From: Rhodocollybia butyracea
Lineage: Eukaryota > Basidiomycota > Agaricomycetes > Agaricales > Omphalotaceae
Assembly (NCBI GenBank): GCA_015501585.1
Contig: JADNRY010000255.1
Location: 24,914 to 88,913, forward strand
Reading direction: 5' to 3'
DNA: 64,000 bases
Positions 24,203 to 35,499 of this stretch are shown here, one piece after another. The notes under the pieces were generated by a model, which saw only the letters and a program-made list of their open reading frames with translations, was not told the DNA's origin and searched no databases. Numbering within the stretch: the stretch's first letter is position 1; every line of letters starts with the position of its first letter. The translations under genes were made by a program, and so were the position numbers.

Positions 24203-26269
24203 CGGGTTCTTTCTATCTATCGTCCTTGTATTTATTATCTTTGATGTATCACAAAATGTGGGATCTAGTGCCTTCTTTTTAGGTTGTGCGTAGTCTCGAC
24301 GTTTGTGCGACGGCACTTGTGTGTGCTGGTCACAGCATTGTAGAGGCTATGCATCCCAGGCATGTATTTGGCACGATACATGTTGCTGGGGCCCCGGCAG
24401 TTCCGAAATGGGACCACGTCGGTTATACTACCTACCTACCTACCTTCATGCAGGTTATATTGAAATTCGCAGAGAAATGGATCCATTAGTGAAGCAGGTA
24501 GGGGTTATCGGCAGAAACGGGCCTTCCACAGGCAATGAACTTAGCATCTTTGTCCTGTACAAGGTGGAAATTTCAACTGCTGCTTACGATGATTGGGCTT
24601 GTGGTGGGTTTCAAGTGAAAAAGATATTCCGTGAATGAATAATGGGAAGGTCCATTGGTGTATAATCTTCTTCGTTGATGTTATCGGCCACTGGAAAGCC
24701 AAATGAGACACTTTACATAGAAGAATCGTCGCTGTTTCGTACCTGGAGGGCGAGAATCAAATGGACATTCTCCTCAGTATTTACAACGCCCCATGGGTAC
24801 AGGAACTTGAACATGATGCCTTCTTGAAGATTCTCTCACTTTTTGAGACCGAGAGATGTGACCTTTTCTGCGTCATACGTGGTGGCAATTGCGGGGGCTG
24901 ACAACGTTTAGTATACTAGAATGGATATCACACATGCATGCATGAACGCCGGCATACCTTGTAGAGCACCACGTTACGCATGCCGAGTTCAACTGCGATA
25001 TCCCTAACTCACATGTTTCAGGAGTCATGTCGCTAGTTGAGACTGACTTGACGATCTTCGATAGACGTAAATGTGGTTTTGCGTAACACTCCCTGTTTAA
25101 AAACGTATAAGCTTCTAGCTGATGAGAGAGTTACCGGTTACCTAGGTGCAACTGCTCAGCATGGTAGGTTTCCTTTAGGAGTAGATCCTGTATCTTTTCG
25201 TGGCGCTTGACTGTCTGAAAATCCTTGCGCGGCATTTGGCTCAGTTTCCGTTGAACGCAGGGCATTTTGTTTAAGTATCCGGGAAGTTAATGGAGCCAAG
25301 TAGTGCCTATCGAATCATCAGAGATGGATCTGGTCTTGTCGCGAGAAGACCGCACAGAGTAGGTCACTTTGGTATGCTTTCAAATGATCTTCCTCTCGCA
25401 GATACCTTAGTAACTGTGAGAAATCTATATTTACTACATTGAAACGTGAAGTCGCCACTTAGATATACACATTTCAGCAACATTAGCCACATTTGTAGCC
25501 CATTCCGGAGCGGATTGCGGGCCGCACCAGCGCTTCAGATTAATTTCGCTCAACGACAACTAAGAACTCAACGTTCAACCTGCACATCTGATTCTTTGCC
25601 TCTCGCCCTTTTTTCTTACTTTTCCACAAACTCCAGAGAAAGTCTTTGCTCTCTCACCGCTGAAGCCTTTGGTACACATATCCAGAAAACCAATACTCGG
25701 ACAACTACAAATTCAAGTTCTCCGTTTTACATTCTACCCAAGTTTCAGATGGAAAGCAAGAGGATAGGCTGATAGCTGGGCTAGAGGATCTAGACAATGA
25801 TTCTGGACTTTTGGCAACGATACGGCGGTGGGTGTTGGCAATAGCTGTTGGTGTGCAGTGACAACTTCTGGGTCGTCCTTCTTGAGCACGATTTTGATGA
25901 TATTTTTTCTTGTAGTAAACTTTAATATCGATGAAGGGCCCGTCGTAGATAGGGTTTAGCCAATGCTTTTTTTGTTTCGAAAAGAACCGTTAGTCTCTCT
26001 GAGTCTCTCTCTCATGAAGCTATACGCTAACCTAGAGCGCTCCAGTATTCAGCGCATTTCCTGATTCAACAAAGGCTTCCGGATCCGGATCCGTTCCTTC
26101 CGATTTCGCAGTGAGCAAGAAAAGACATAATGCGAGTACGGATGAACTCATGTATGTATTCTCGCATTTCAGGCAAAAGAGGGACTCACATCTAAATGAG
26201 GTTGTGAACAGGTGAGGCAAGCTCCTTGAATTCCGAGAGACGACGCCGGCGAGTCCAATACACAGAGTT
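24203..26269. other. no supported gene
   Basis: Short ORFs only. A CTACCTACCTAC microsatellite lies near 24430, and one TCAACGTTCAACC motif lies near 25568. Nothing else is supported. Confidence 0.3.
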
Positions 26270-27640
26270 CAGTCATCCTCCCACTTTCAACACTTCCTCC
26301 TATTCCAAAAACGATTCCTCCGTGGATTCTTGCTCTCAGTGCCCTACAAAGGCATTAACTACTCCTTTTTCCCTAACCTTCGCTGTTATCTCCGCCCTTC
26401 CCTCTACCGCAGGTAGAGGTCGTCCATCACAGCCTCTTTCCGTTCAAACACCAAGTCTCATTTTCCTTTTTATGCCTCGGTTCCGCGCAAAACTACTACT
26501 AAACAACCTATGAGAAACAGATCGGCGCAAACAATGGTAACGACCCCGAACTCGCTAGTCCTCCCGTTCCGCGAAAAAAAAAAGACGGTTCGTTGCGCAA
26601 GGCGTCGTCTGTTTGATGTACTTCCGCTGCAGAAAGATGCGCATGGTGATGTCGGAGACAGTGGAATATCATGGCATTTCCTAGATTATTCAAGTTCGAG
26701 TTCGAGGATGAGATGGAGGGTGATGATTCTCTTGCGCCAGTTAATCTTGAGTTCAATTCGAGTTCGGTGAGGACGATGAGTCGCGATGGATCCGCCAATC
26801 GAACGAGAGTAGGCAGTCGTTTTTGTTGGCCAGTCGTGAGAGCGAAGGAGAAGGGCCTGGGCTTGTTGGCAATAGGAAAGGCAGAGGAAAGTCTGTTGTC
26901 GTTGACGTTGTCGGCGTCCTCAGCGCGGCTTTAGCTGGGAAAGCCGCTAGGGAAGGATGCTACACAGGGTGAGTGCTTCTAAGAATATTGGCTCCCGGGA
27001 GACGAAGGCCTCGATCACGAACAATCGCGAACAATCGCGAACAGGACAACGATGAAAACAATAAATCCAATAGCCTCCCTACTCTCGACATCTCTAATTC
27101 TGATTCCTTCGTGGATTCGCGTTCATGTGCTGCCCTACTTTAACTACTCCTTCCACCCTTACCTCCGCCTGTTCTTCCCTTATCTCTGCTCTTCCCTCTA
27201 CACCCCCCTCTACTGCTATCGACGGGCGCACAGACTGGCTCGAGGGAGGGGTATCATACTGCTGCCACCAGTGCTGCAGATTGACGAATAGAGTGCATAT
27301 GAAGTGTACAAATGCAGGTATCAAGTGTAAAATCAAGTATTGTATATGATGTGTCAACCAGCGGCGACTCTATCTTTTCTTTTTACTTATCCGGCCTTCA
27401 CAGATGTCCTTAGGTGGAATTCGACACCTCACGAAGAGATTTACATGCCCCTGATGCGAAGGCATGTGTAGTTGTGATCTTTGCTGCAAGAAATGTATCT
27501 TTCTACCAAGTTCCTCTTTGACGAGTGGCTACGTCGACAAATGCGAAAGGGACAGGGAAGGAGAAGTTTGGTCCTACGTTGTCGGTGTCGATGTTGGTAT
27601 CCCGCTCCCCGTCCCCGTCCGGTCTTGGATTGTTGTTCTC
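26270..27640. repeat. diverged tandem duplication of about 0.6 kb
   Basis: Segments at 26300-26430 and 27085-27215 share the words GATTC[CT]T[CT]CGTGGATTC, TTAACTACTCCTT, TTATCTC[CT]GC and CTTCCCTCTAC in the same order. Segments at 26870-26925 and 27540-27600 share GGAAAG/GGAAGG and GTTGTCGTTGACGTTGTCGG-like words. The offset is about 700-780 bp. The open frames inside are not conserved between copies, so coding function is not supported. Confidence 0.35.
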
Positions 27641-27971
27641 AATACCTGTTTCTCTTCTCTGCTTAACATTGCCATGCTATATTTATCGCCTATACTTTAG
27701 CCCTCTTGCGAATGAACATTTGTATTTAGGTGTAAAGTTTGTCATGACATCCATTGCATTATTCCTAAGGAATCAACGAACATTGTTAGGTATTCATATC
27801 AGCTATATACAAGGTATGTATATACTTTACAGCCTACTGGGCATAAGACGAACTACTCAAAGCCGAGTGTTTTTACAGACATTTGAATAACAACCATCAT
27901 CCCGCCCCCCTCGATAGGCCCCAGCGAATGATAGACACCGGAAGCTTCCACTTCCGATCGATACAGGAATG

Positions 27972-29567
27972 TCATTGTGAACAGTCAACCTCAAATGCAG
28001 ATGTTCCTACTGCATGGAGCTGGACAGGACTCCATCGAGATTGGATCATCTCCACAACTGACAGGTTTCTAAAAACCAGTGTAGCAAGATTCAACAGCCT
28101 TAGGGAACGCAGTCGTGGGATGATACGGGTTCCGTGCGGAAGCAGAGGGCTGGTGCGATGTGCATGGAGGCTGTCTACAAATTCAGATGATATGGGACTG
28201 CGTATTGGGGATATACCGTAGTGGTCAATAGTGAAATCTTGGAGAGTGGGGAGAAGGACAAGGATTCCAACAAGGTCGACATCGGGGATGGATAAGCGTT
28301 GAATGGAAAATGTGGTCAGTTGAAAAGATGACTGTAGAACAAACACCCTGAAAGGCCACCAGTTCATCCACCTCATCTCTTCGACATCTGGTTCATATGA
28401 ATCATCTCAATCATCTCAATCATCTAGTAGTTGTCCTCAAAATATACTCCATCGCTGTCAGTTGGCCCAGACCCAGGTTTTTCGTAAGCCAAATGGAGCA
28501 CCTTCCACGAGGGAAGCCTGAGGATGGGAAATACTGGGGAACCGTATGAATCTGGCCATTCATCATGATGGCCTACAGTCAATATTTCTAGCTTGGAAGA
28601 GTAGGCGATTGGTGTGAGTGCTACAACATCGCCATAAAGCAAAGATTCTGTTAGACCTAGAGAAAAAAAGTTGGGGAATTTATCAAATACGTCCTGGATG
28701 TTAATTCGATTATAGTTATCGACGTTCCTGCGAGATATAACGAAGCGACCTGGAAGATTCAGCATTTGGAGATTTGGTGCTGTATTGATAAATGGAACGA
28801 GATCCCCATTGAGATCCCTATTAACTTCAGATCCAAGCATGCACAGCTTCCTCAGAACAGGGAATGAAACTGACGGAATACCAGCACGGTCCAGAAGGAC
28901 TCCAATGCCATAGTCCTCACAATAAAAGGACAGGCACTGCCAGTGGACTATCCGCCCAAAAAATTGCTTCAACAGTGGGTGAAGTGCACTTTCATCAGTC
29001 AAAGCATTTGCGACTAGATCAAGGTTGAGCGTCATTGGATTGCGTTAGGACCGATCGAGGAAATGAGACAGGAGAACAAATATCCCCGTATCCTCATATT
29101 CCCAGTTGTCATCTTCCTGGACCTCCCAATATAACGATATTCGGGACCATATCACAGGTGTAGAAAGTGCATTTTTGCCGCCAACGCGAGCAGACAGAGC
29201 TAACGACCATTGCAGGTTTACTCCTGATAGCCTGAGCATCGGGCGTAGGCTGCCTACATCTGAGATCAACAGCCCGAAAGCTGTTCATATCGCAGCAATC
29301 GTCAAGAATTTGTCGTAAAATCTCATTGGGAATTTTGTGAAATGGTGGATCGAGAGACTGTAGTTGAGCCGCATAGCGCTCCAAGCATCCCTTTTCATTT
29401 CGAAGGCGGCAGATTTCTGCTTCATAGACCTCAAGGTCTAGTTTGATGTTTCGGAGAACCGAGGCGACTTCTGGTTGAAAATACGCAGGACCAGATCTTG
29501 TCTGAATTTTGTCGCCAGTTACACGAGGAATGAAGGTGTTTCCACCGCAAGTAGAACAGAGAGGCAT
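27972..29567 (-). pseudogene. F-box/LRR-type protein, broken in at least three places
   Basis: From the ATG at 29567 (MPLCSTCGGNTF) the minus strand has the layout of the Agaricomycete F-box family: a coiled segment (VLRNIKLDLEVYEAEICRL), the F-box core (IPNEILRQILDDCC), AMVVSSVCSRWRQ, STPVIWSRISLYWEV, LTLNLDL, then leucine-rich repeats (FPVLRKLCMLGSEVNRDL; LEILTVG; LPTLQDFTIDHY) and a tail ending FRNLSVVEMIQSRW. Such proteins are substrate receptors of SCF ubiquitin ligases. Three breaks are visible: an extra base in the T5 run at 29172-29176, an in-frame TAA at 29045-29047, and a frame change with a stop near 28380-28426 beside a GATGATTGA microsatellite. The first could be an assembly error; together they indicate a pseudogene. 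Confidence 0.7.
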
Positions 29568-29780
29568 AATCAAAGCATAGAGAAGAAGACGTAAGAGTAT
29601 TTAGACGCTCAAATATTAGTATTCGGTCGACTTGAAAGCCTTGACTGTTGAAGTGTATTGAACGCAGGTCCGTACAATGTTTTATCTAGATAAGATCCAC
29701 CCTATAATCTCGGGAGGAAATGAAAACACATATATATAACGAACAACTGCAGTATATGGAGGCAATTTAGTCCAGAAAAG

Positions 29781-29993
29781 ATGATAAAACGCCAATATAC
29801 TGAACTGAAAGCGCTGGGCATTTTAGAAGAGGGATACGATGCACTAGCAAAGATGGGCTCTGGAAGTCCTCCATGGTGGACGAGTTACGGTGCAAAGTCG
29901 TCATCATTGTTAAAAAGGGGTCTCAGCATGTTCACACCACCTATACAAACTATACAGATTGTTCATTATCTCCTTCACAATGCTCGTAAGTAG
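29781..29993 (+). CDS. possible first exon of a hypothetical gene
   Basis: An ATG at 29781 opens a frame reading MIKRQYTELKALGILEEGY, GSPPWWTSYGAK and IQIVHYLLHNA, then meets a perfect GTAAGT donor at about 29989. No convincing downstream exon was found before 30263, so the gene is unproven. Confidence 0.3.
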   Translation: MIKRQYTELKALGILEEGYDALAKMGSGSPPWWTSYGAKSSSLLKRGLSMFTPPIQTIQIVHYLLHNARK

Positions 29994-30263
29994 GACTATC
30001 CCGATCAAACTCTGAGAGAGAAAATTCATGAGTGCCTCCATAAACACGATTGAACCCAATTCTCGACTTATTAAAACCTTCGTCCCCATTCTACTCTCTC
30101 ATTCCCAACATCCTTCTCTGCTCTTGCCTGATCACCACCCACCGCCACAGCCGTACTCGCATCTCCCCCCCAGCTCTCCCCATAATCGCATTTCCAATCA
30201 TCCTAAGCCCTTCACAATAGACGTCTGAACGATATCTGTTGTCTTGGGAATGGGCGCTTTGTA

Positions 30264-31188
30264 TCAGCGGCCTACCCGGAGTAATACGCTTTCGTTTCCC
30301 AGATGACTTCGATTTTGATTTCGACGAAGACGGCGGGGTGCATGTACGATCTGTTTTCGAGCGTTGCGTAAAAGGTTTTGGAAGCGATTGATATAAGGAT
30401 GAGTGAAGACGCTGAGAAAGCTCAATTTTATAAACGGGCAGAAACTTACGCTGAGCTCTCGGCGATTTCTTGTGTGCACAGAGCATGTAGCTGTCTTTGT
30501 TCATGCGGAAGGGATGTCAGTGCGGAGAGCGAACACAAAGAAGTTTCGTTGGGTCCAGGGCCATGTTGAACGGCGCCGCGATGTTTGTTGGATTTTCCTC
30601 GATGAACTTGAAGATGTAGGCAGCGCTCTTCAAGCTCTTGCTCATGCTAGAAAAGACAGAACAGTGAGATCGAGTTGCAAATGAAGTAAGCATGGAGGGC
30701 CACACAGATGGCCGACAAAGGTTGCTGCAGGGGAGCCTTCGTACTTGATTTTGGGCTATAGCGCTGGGAGTCAAAGAATGGATCAAGTGGAATGAATACC
30801 ACTTATTTTCTTCAAACGAATGGTTAACGAGCCTTGAATCTTGACGAGCACTGAAAATATATGGTTGTTTGCGAAAGAGTGTGCCTTCTCTAAAGACTTG
30901 ACGGGACATAGGCAACGCAAGATACAAGTCATCAGACAGAAGATGATTCAGCCCATATAGTTCTGCACAAAAGGACCAGTCTTGGACTCGTCGATGTTGG
31001 CTTTGGCAGCAATGTTGCGATTGTTCACTAGCACTCACTGGTCAACGGATGTGTAAAGAGATGGAATTCGATTAATTCGGTCTTATCTGAGATCTGAGAG
31101 CCTGAGCCTTAACAATGTCAGGGATATTACATACGCCAAGCACAAGAGGGACATTGCGTAGTCTTGGATTGCTAATCGTTGCTTCCAT
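30264..31188 (-). CDS. hypothetical protein, 223 aa, five exons
   Basis: Five minus-strand exons, 31135-31188, 31039-31093, 30745-30962, 30450-30646 and 30264-30411, join with consensus donors (GTATGT, GTGAGT, GTACGA, GTAAGT) and CAG/TAG acceptors into exactly 224 codons. The protein starts MEATISNPRLRNVPLVLG, continues HLFTHPLTKLYGLNHLLSDD and a charged QHEQELEERCLHL segment, and ends basic (NLLRNARKQIVHAPRRLRRN). No family is recognised. The region above the ATG is open only after an in-frame TGA, which supports this start. A decayed copy of the last exon is at 4.9-5.1 kb. The gene is head-to-head with the one at 31425. Confidence 0.55.
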
Positions 31189-31424
31189 TGGTCCTCGAAC
31201 GGCCCTGGCGAGGTATGCAGCTGTTGAGTATGGCACGGGTTGTTTTTCCAGAGAGCAAATTTGTTGTCCAAGAGACCGGGCTCAAACCTTTAAAGGGTTC
31301 GTCGAGTCCGGCATGGTGCGAGAAAGAGGCGCTCATAGAAGCGCTCATAAATTTCTGCTCTTGAACTCATCGTCTATATCCCTTCAGCCACAAAATTCTT
31401 TTGCCAGCAACTTGGCTGGATAGT

Positions 31425-31799
31425 ATGGTCGTGATATCTCAACAGGTACGTTCTACGAATCCATTGGAGGACCTGGGTCGTTTCAACTTCACTCACAGTA
31501 CGATTTGTTTCTGTGCTTGCAAACGTTGGCTTCGTCTCTTTGGGTTTCTCCTCAGGGTGTTCAAAAAATCGGAAGAACAGGAGGGGAGCATAGAAGGTGA
31601 GAACCTGCATCGTTTATTTACTTCTGGCAAACCTGACGAATTCATTTCTCTGCCCTAAACAGCTTTATACCAGGTGCTTGACATCGCGCCAATTCCGGAT
31701 GTGGTGTCCGAGAGAGAGAACATGATTCTACTACCACAACACCCTAAGGAGAAAGTAGTCCTGCTCGGAATAGGAATGCCCAAAGCCTGTGAGATCTAG
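31425..31799 (+). CDS. hypothetical small protein, 102 aa
   Basis: Exons 31425-31596 and 31663-31799 join through a 66-nt intron (GTGAGA...TAAACAG) and close at 103 codons. The protein begins MVVISQQVRS, has a Cys/Trp/Phe-rich hydrophobic segment (TICFCACKRWLRLFGFLLRV) and ends with a clean acidic/proline stretch (VLDIAPIPDVVSERENM) and LGIGMPKACEI. An alternative 5' intron (GTACGT...TCACAG, 31441-31490) is possible, but splicing it shifts the frame, so I keep it as coding. No family is recognised. Confidence 0.5.
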
Positions 31800-34088
31800 T
31801 ATATGCACGTCTACTGGATTAGCTCTGACCCCCTCTAACCGTTCAAACGTTCACTCTCAGCGCTCAGCGCTCAGCCTTCACTTAAGCTTCAGCGCTTCAA
31901 CGTTTCAACTTCAACTTCCCGGTCTTCCATCTACCCCCTCACTGCCTCTTCGACATCTCTGAAAATCCCGCTGGCCTCACCCGTTGCTCGTTTCCTTCCG
32001 CTATGACATGCGGAAATGATCTTTACAGACGACGCTGGCGTTGCAGGAGCTACAGCACAACGGAGCCTGCTGATGCTGATCTCGGCCTCGTTAAGCTGAA
32101 CGTGGGAGATAAACCCAGAGAGGTGCGATTTCGATGTATGTTCTCTCAAGATGGCAAGCTGAGGTTACCGCTAGTCAAGTACTTGGACCGCGGAGCATAG
32201 CCAGCACTAGCCAACGCTACCGCCTTATTAAGCCTCGTAGCGTCCACTACGCACGCCGCAGCACTTGGTCGGAGCTGTAGTAGGGAATGCTCAGGTTTGT
32301 TTACCTACCTGTAGCTCGACTCGCTTATACAAACACTGTCACTTGTAGCTTCGATTGCAAACTAACCTACCCCAAGATCTTGAAAGAGAATTACCCCAAC
32401 TACTAGTTTCAAAAGTACTAAGTAGCTAGGCATCCGACAGAGTAGTATGGGTATTCCTCCAATAATACATTTCGTTCGACGCTCTCGCTCCTTTTAGGGG
32501 TGCATCCGTCAGTCTGTGTGTCTCCTTGCCCACTGTCCGGTTTTTGTTCCCATATTCTTCCTTCCCTGTCCGCCTTCGTTTGCTAGCCATCGTCTTGCCC
32601 TGACGACTTTATCTTCCTTTTGGTTGACTCTTCGTCTATCGCATCGTCTTTCTCTACCTTCCCTTTATCTCTCCTGCCCTTTTCCTTCTCCGTCCGCCTT
32701 CGTATGTTTGACGTCTCTGCATCACCCTTTCTCTCTGACGACTTTCTTTTCCCCGCTTTTCTGCTCTCTTTATATGAGCCTTGCAGATAGGAGTTTCAAC
32801 TTTGTGGCCAGGGATATTCGGCATCGCGTAAAACCCGAGCTTGTTGCCTGTTGTCTGTGAGACGTAGGAAAAGTACGGAGGTTTAATGGAAGCCAACAAG
32901 AGCTATCTCATTCGATACAACCACTTCCCTCCTCCCCTTTCCGCTCACAACAACACATGTTTTCTTCAGCTGGACTCTGGCTTATCGGTTTTGGTCCGGG
33001 ACATCCGCCCTTGCTTACCCTTAGTGATCTTGTCTTAGTAGACAGACTCGTTCTGGCAGCTGTGCTCCTAGAGTCGAGGAGCGGGAAGTATTTGGGTATG
33101 TCATATACCACCTATGAACCAAGACACAGTTCTTACTTTTCCTCCCCCCTCAGATAAAACACGGCAACAGCTGGTATTCTACGGCCATATATGCCACCGT
33201 CCTCCGACACCTCTGATCCCCACTCACCTCCTCATCCTCTTCCCCCGACCTTCGCTGTTCCAGGTGTCTCTTCCGACCTCGCTCCACCTAGATGTAACTT
33301 GCAGCACCGCTACCACTTTTCTCTACACGGTACTTGTAAGGAAAAACGCAAACATCGATAGTAATGTTAACGCCTAGCTATGAATGGCGAACGATGACTG
33401 ATATGAGTGCTGCGAGTCGAACTTTTGAGTCGCTTGAGGATATCAAAGATGGGGTAGAAAGCAGGGAAGTTGGTTCCGGGAATGATAGTCGTTCGGTGGA
33501 GCGTCCCAGCGCTTGGGGTGATGGGAGTTCGGATGTTCTTGCTGGGACTAGGTGGCAATGACGCTGCAGGCAATCAGGTAGTGCAGGTTCAACCGGCAAA
33601 GGTGATAGACCAGAAGCAACAGGAGCCAAGTGCCATACAGCGCGCCGGAGATGATAGTGGCAGGCGGTGAGTTCGTGATAGTCTTGATCCAGCTTGAGGT
33701 ATATCTGAATATGTGGTGTATTTCCTTCATTTTTATATATATACGTGTAGTAGCGGGATCCCAGAAACGCGCGTACAGAACCTTTCTTTGTCTTCTACTA
33801 AATCCAAGCCTTTGAGATACTAATCTACTTGTTCTGAACCTGTGGTCTTTTGTGAGCAAAGATGTAAAACAAAAGAGCCAGGATGTTGAATTAGAGTTGA
33901 AGTTTCATGCTGCCCATGCCCATCTCTAAGTGTGAAGATTGCTTAATGCAGAGTATGCGATAGCTGTATTTCGAGGTTGGTGAAAATTAGAGTCAAAAAT
34001 ATACATGAGATATATACATGTCAAACCCAAGCATGGGACAAGCAGTATGCCGATGGGCGGATAACTAAAACGACACGCCAGAGCTTAG
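31800..34088. other. no supported gene; pyrimidine-rich stretches
   Basis: A leader-like region at 31841-31918 repeats GTTCAAACGTTCA and CAGCGCTCAGCGCTCAGC. Between 32500 and 33260 the plus strand is strongly pyrimidine rich, giving spurious Ser/Pro/Leu-rich ORFs. No splice-supported gene was found. Confidence 0.3.
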
Positions 34089-35499
34089 CTAGAGCCCAAG
34101 GCCGAAATCCGATAATTTAGAATAAAGGTTTAGTCCCTCATTAATCCTAGCCCTCTGCGCCTCTTCTGCCTCCCTACGCTCTGCTTTGCCCATTTTAGAT
34201 CTAGCTTTACCTCCATCTTCCAGAACTCTGATTAACCCTCCTGCAGTATACTGAGTGATAGAGAAGCGCTTCTCCCCACTACCTATCAGGGTGTTGGAGT
34301 GCCTAAGGTAGGCTGAAGGAATAAGCATAGTCCAGCCTGGAGGAACCTCCAGTACCAGCCCCAGGTCCCAGAGTATCATATGCCCCCCTTTGCGAAAGTT
34401 AAAAGATCCTAGGGCTGTAACCGCGCACCAGCCAAATATGTAGTTCATATGATCTAGGTGCTCTATGGTAATAGTTTTAGGGCCAAAATTGAGCGTGCAG
34501 CATGCAAAGATACTCCCAACGAAGTTGAAGTCTAAGTGGGGAAACAGCGAGAAGAGAGTACCCATGTATGACGCAAAGAAGAGGTAGAGATCGGGGGCCC
34601 AGTATTCGAAGCATCTAGATGCGTGTTGAGCTAGTCGAATCATACATTTTGCTGTACGAAGCTGCTCAAGTAGCTTTAGCTCAGCCTCAGCGTGGTATAT
34701 TCTACCTGGTTCCTGTAGATGTATCACGACCTGCATATCTTTAAAAGGTAGAAGCGAAACTCACCTCCTGCCCTCCACCGAAGGAGAGCCCAAAAGCTTG
34801 AACACCGAAATCTACACCGCGCCTATGAGCAGGAGGAGGAGTTTCGCCGAAGAACAGGGGCCTATACTGCTCAAGCAAATCAGCAGCCTGTCCCGCAGCA
34901 TCTGCAAACGTCGGATCATCTTTGGGTGGGGGCATCCTCCCCCCGAAGGTGCGTTGGCTACTGTCGACAAGGAGGAGGGTTTCCCTGAGAGTAGAAGGTC
35001 AGCCAGGCGGTTGAACAGCAGTAGAGCGTAGGAAAGCTTACGGGGCATTAGCGGGGACTAGCCTGAAGTTGTATCTGCTGTTGGGCCCCACAAGCTGCTC
35101 CAAGGTGTATGTCTCGTCTTCGGGAGAGCCTTCTACTCTATCCCTACCTATATATCCTGACGTAGATGAAAGCAGCTCCTGGGTAGAGTCAAGCGATGTT
35201 TGAAGGAGGGAAGCTCCTTGTGCAAGCTTTGACCTGTGTTCGTAAGGTACTGAGCTCAAAAGCGCCTTAGGACCAGCTGCATCCTTGAGCCGGCGCTTTA
35301 TCTTTCGGAGCTCATGCCTGTGGCTCAACTTCTTCTCTGGTGGGTCCTGAGGTGGGGCAGGGACGGGCCAGCACCTCCGCCTTTTAGGTGCCCTCTCGGT
35401 AGCCTTCTCGTCCTGGTACACCTCCTCTACTGTCCGCTTCCTTGCGCTAGATTTGTTGCTGCCGTTAGCTTTATTCAGAGTAGAGGTCCAGTTGGCCAT
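34089..35499 (-). CDS. TET/JBP-like 2-oxoglutarate/Fe(II) oxygenase, copy 2, intact
   Basis: Minus-strand exons 35042-35499, 34765-34984 and 34089-34712 join through introns of 57 and 52 nt into 434 codons, 433 aa, with no break. The first exon is basic and low complexity (RTVEEVY, KRRRCWPVPAPP), fitting a nuclear tail. The middle has HRRGVDFGVQAFGLSFGGGQE, a conserved strand-turn of this family. The last exon holds the double-stranded beta-helix: GPKTITIEHLDHMNYIFGWC (H-x-D at the first two ligands), MILWDLGLVLEVPPG, LIPSAYLRHSNT (third ligand His) and RFSITQYTAGGL (2-oxoglutarate-binding Arg). All four key residues are present. In fungi the family is linked to oxidation of 5-methylcytosine; substrate here is inference. 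It is AT-poor relative to flanks and clearly diverged from copy 1. Confidence 0.75.

Noticed and set aside
32500..33260. Ser/Pro/Leu-rich ORFs on the plus strand
   Set aside because: They follow from a long pyrimidine-rich tract and have no splice or family support.
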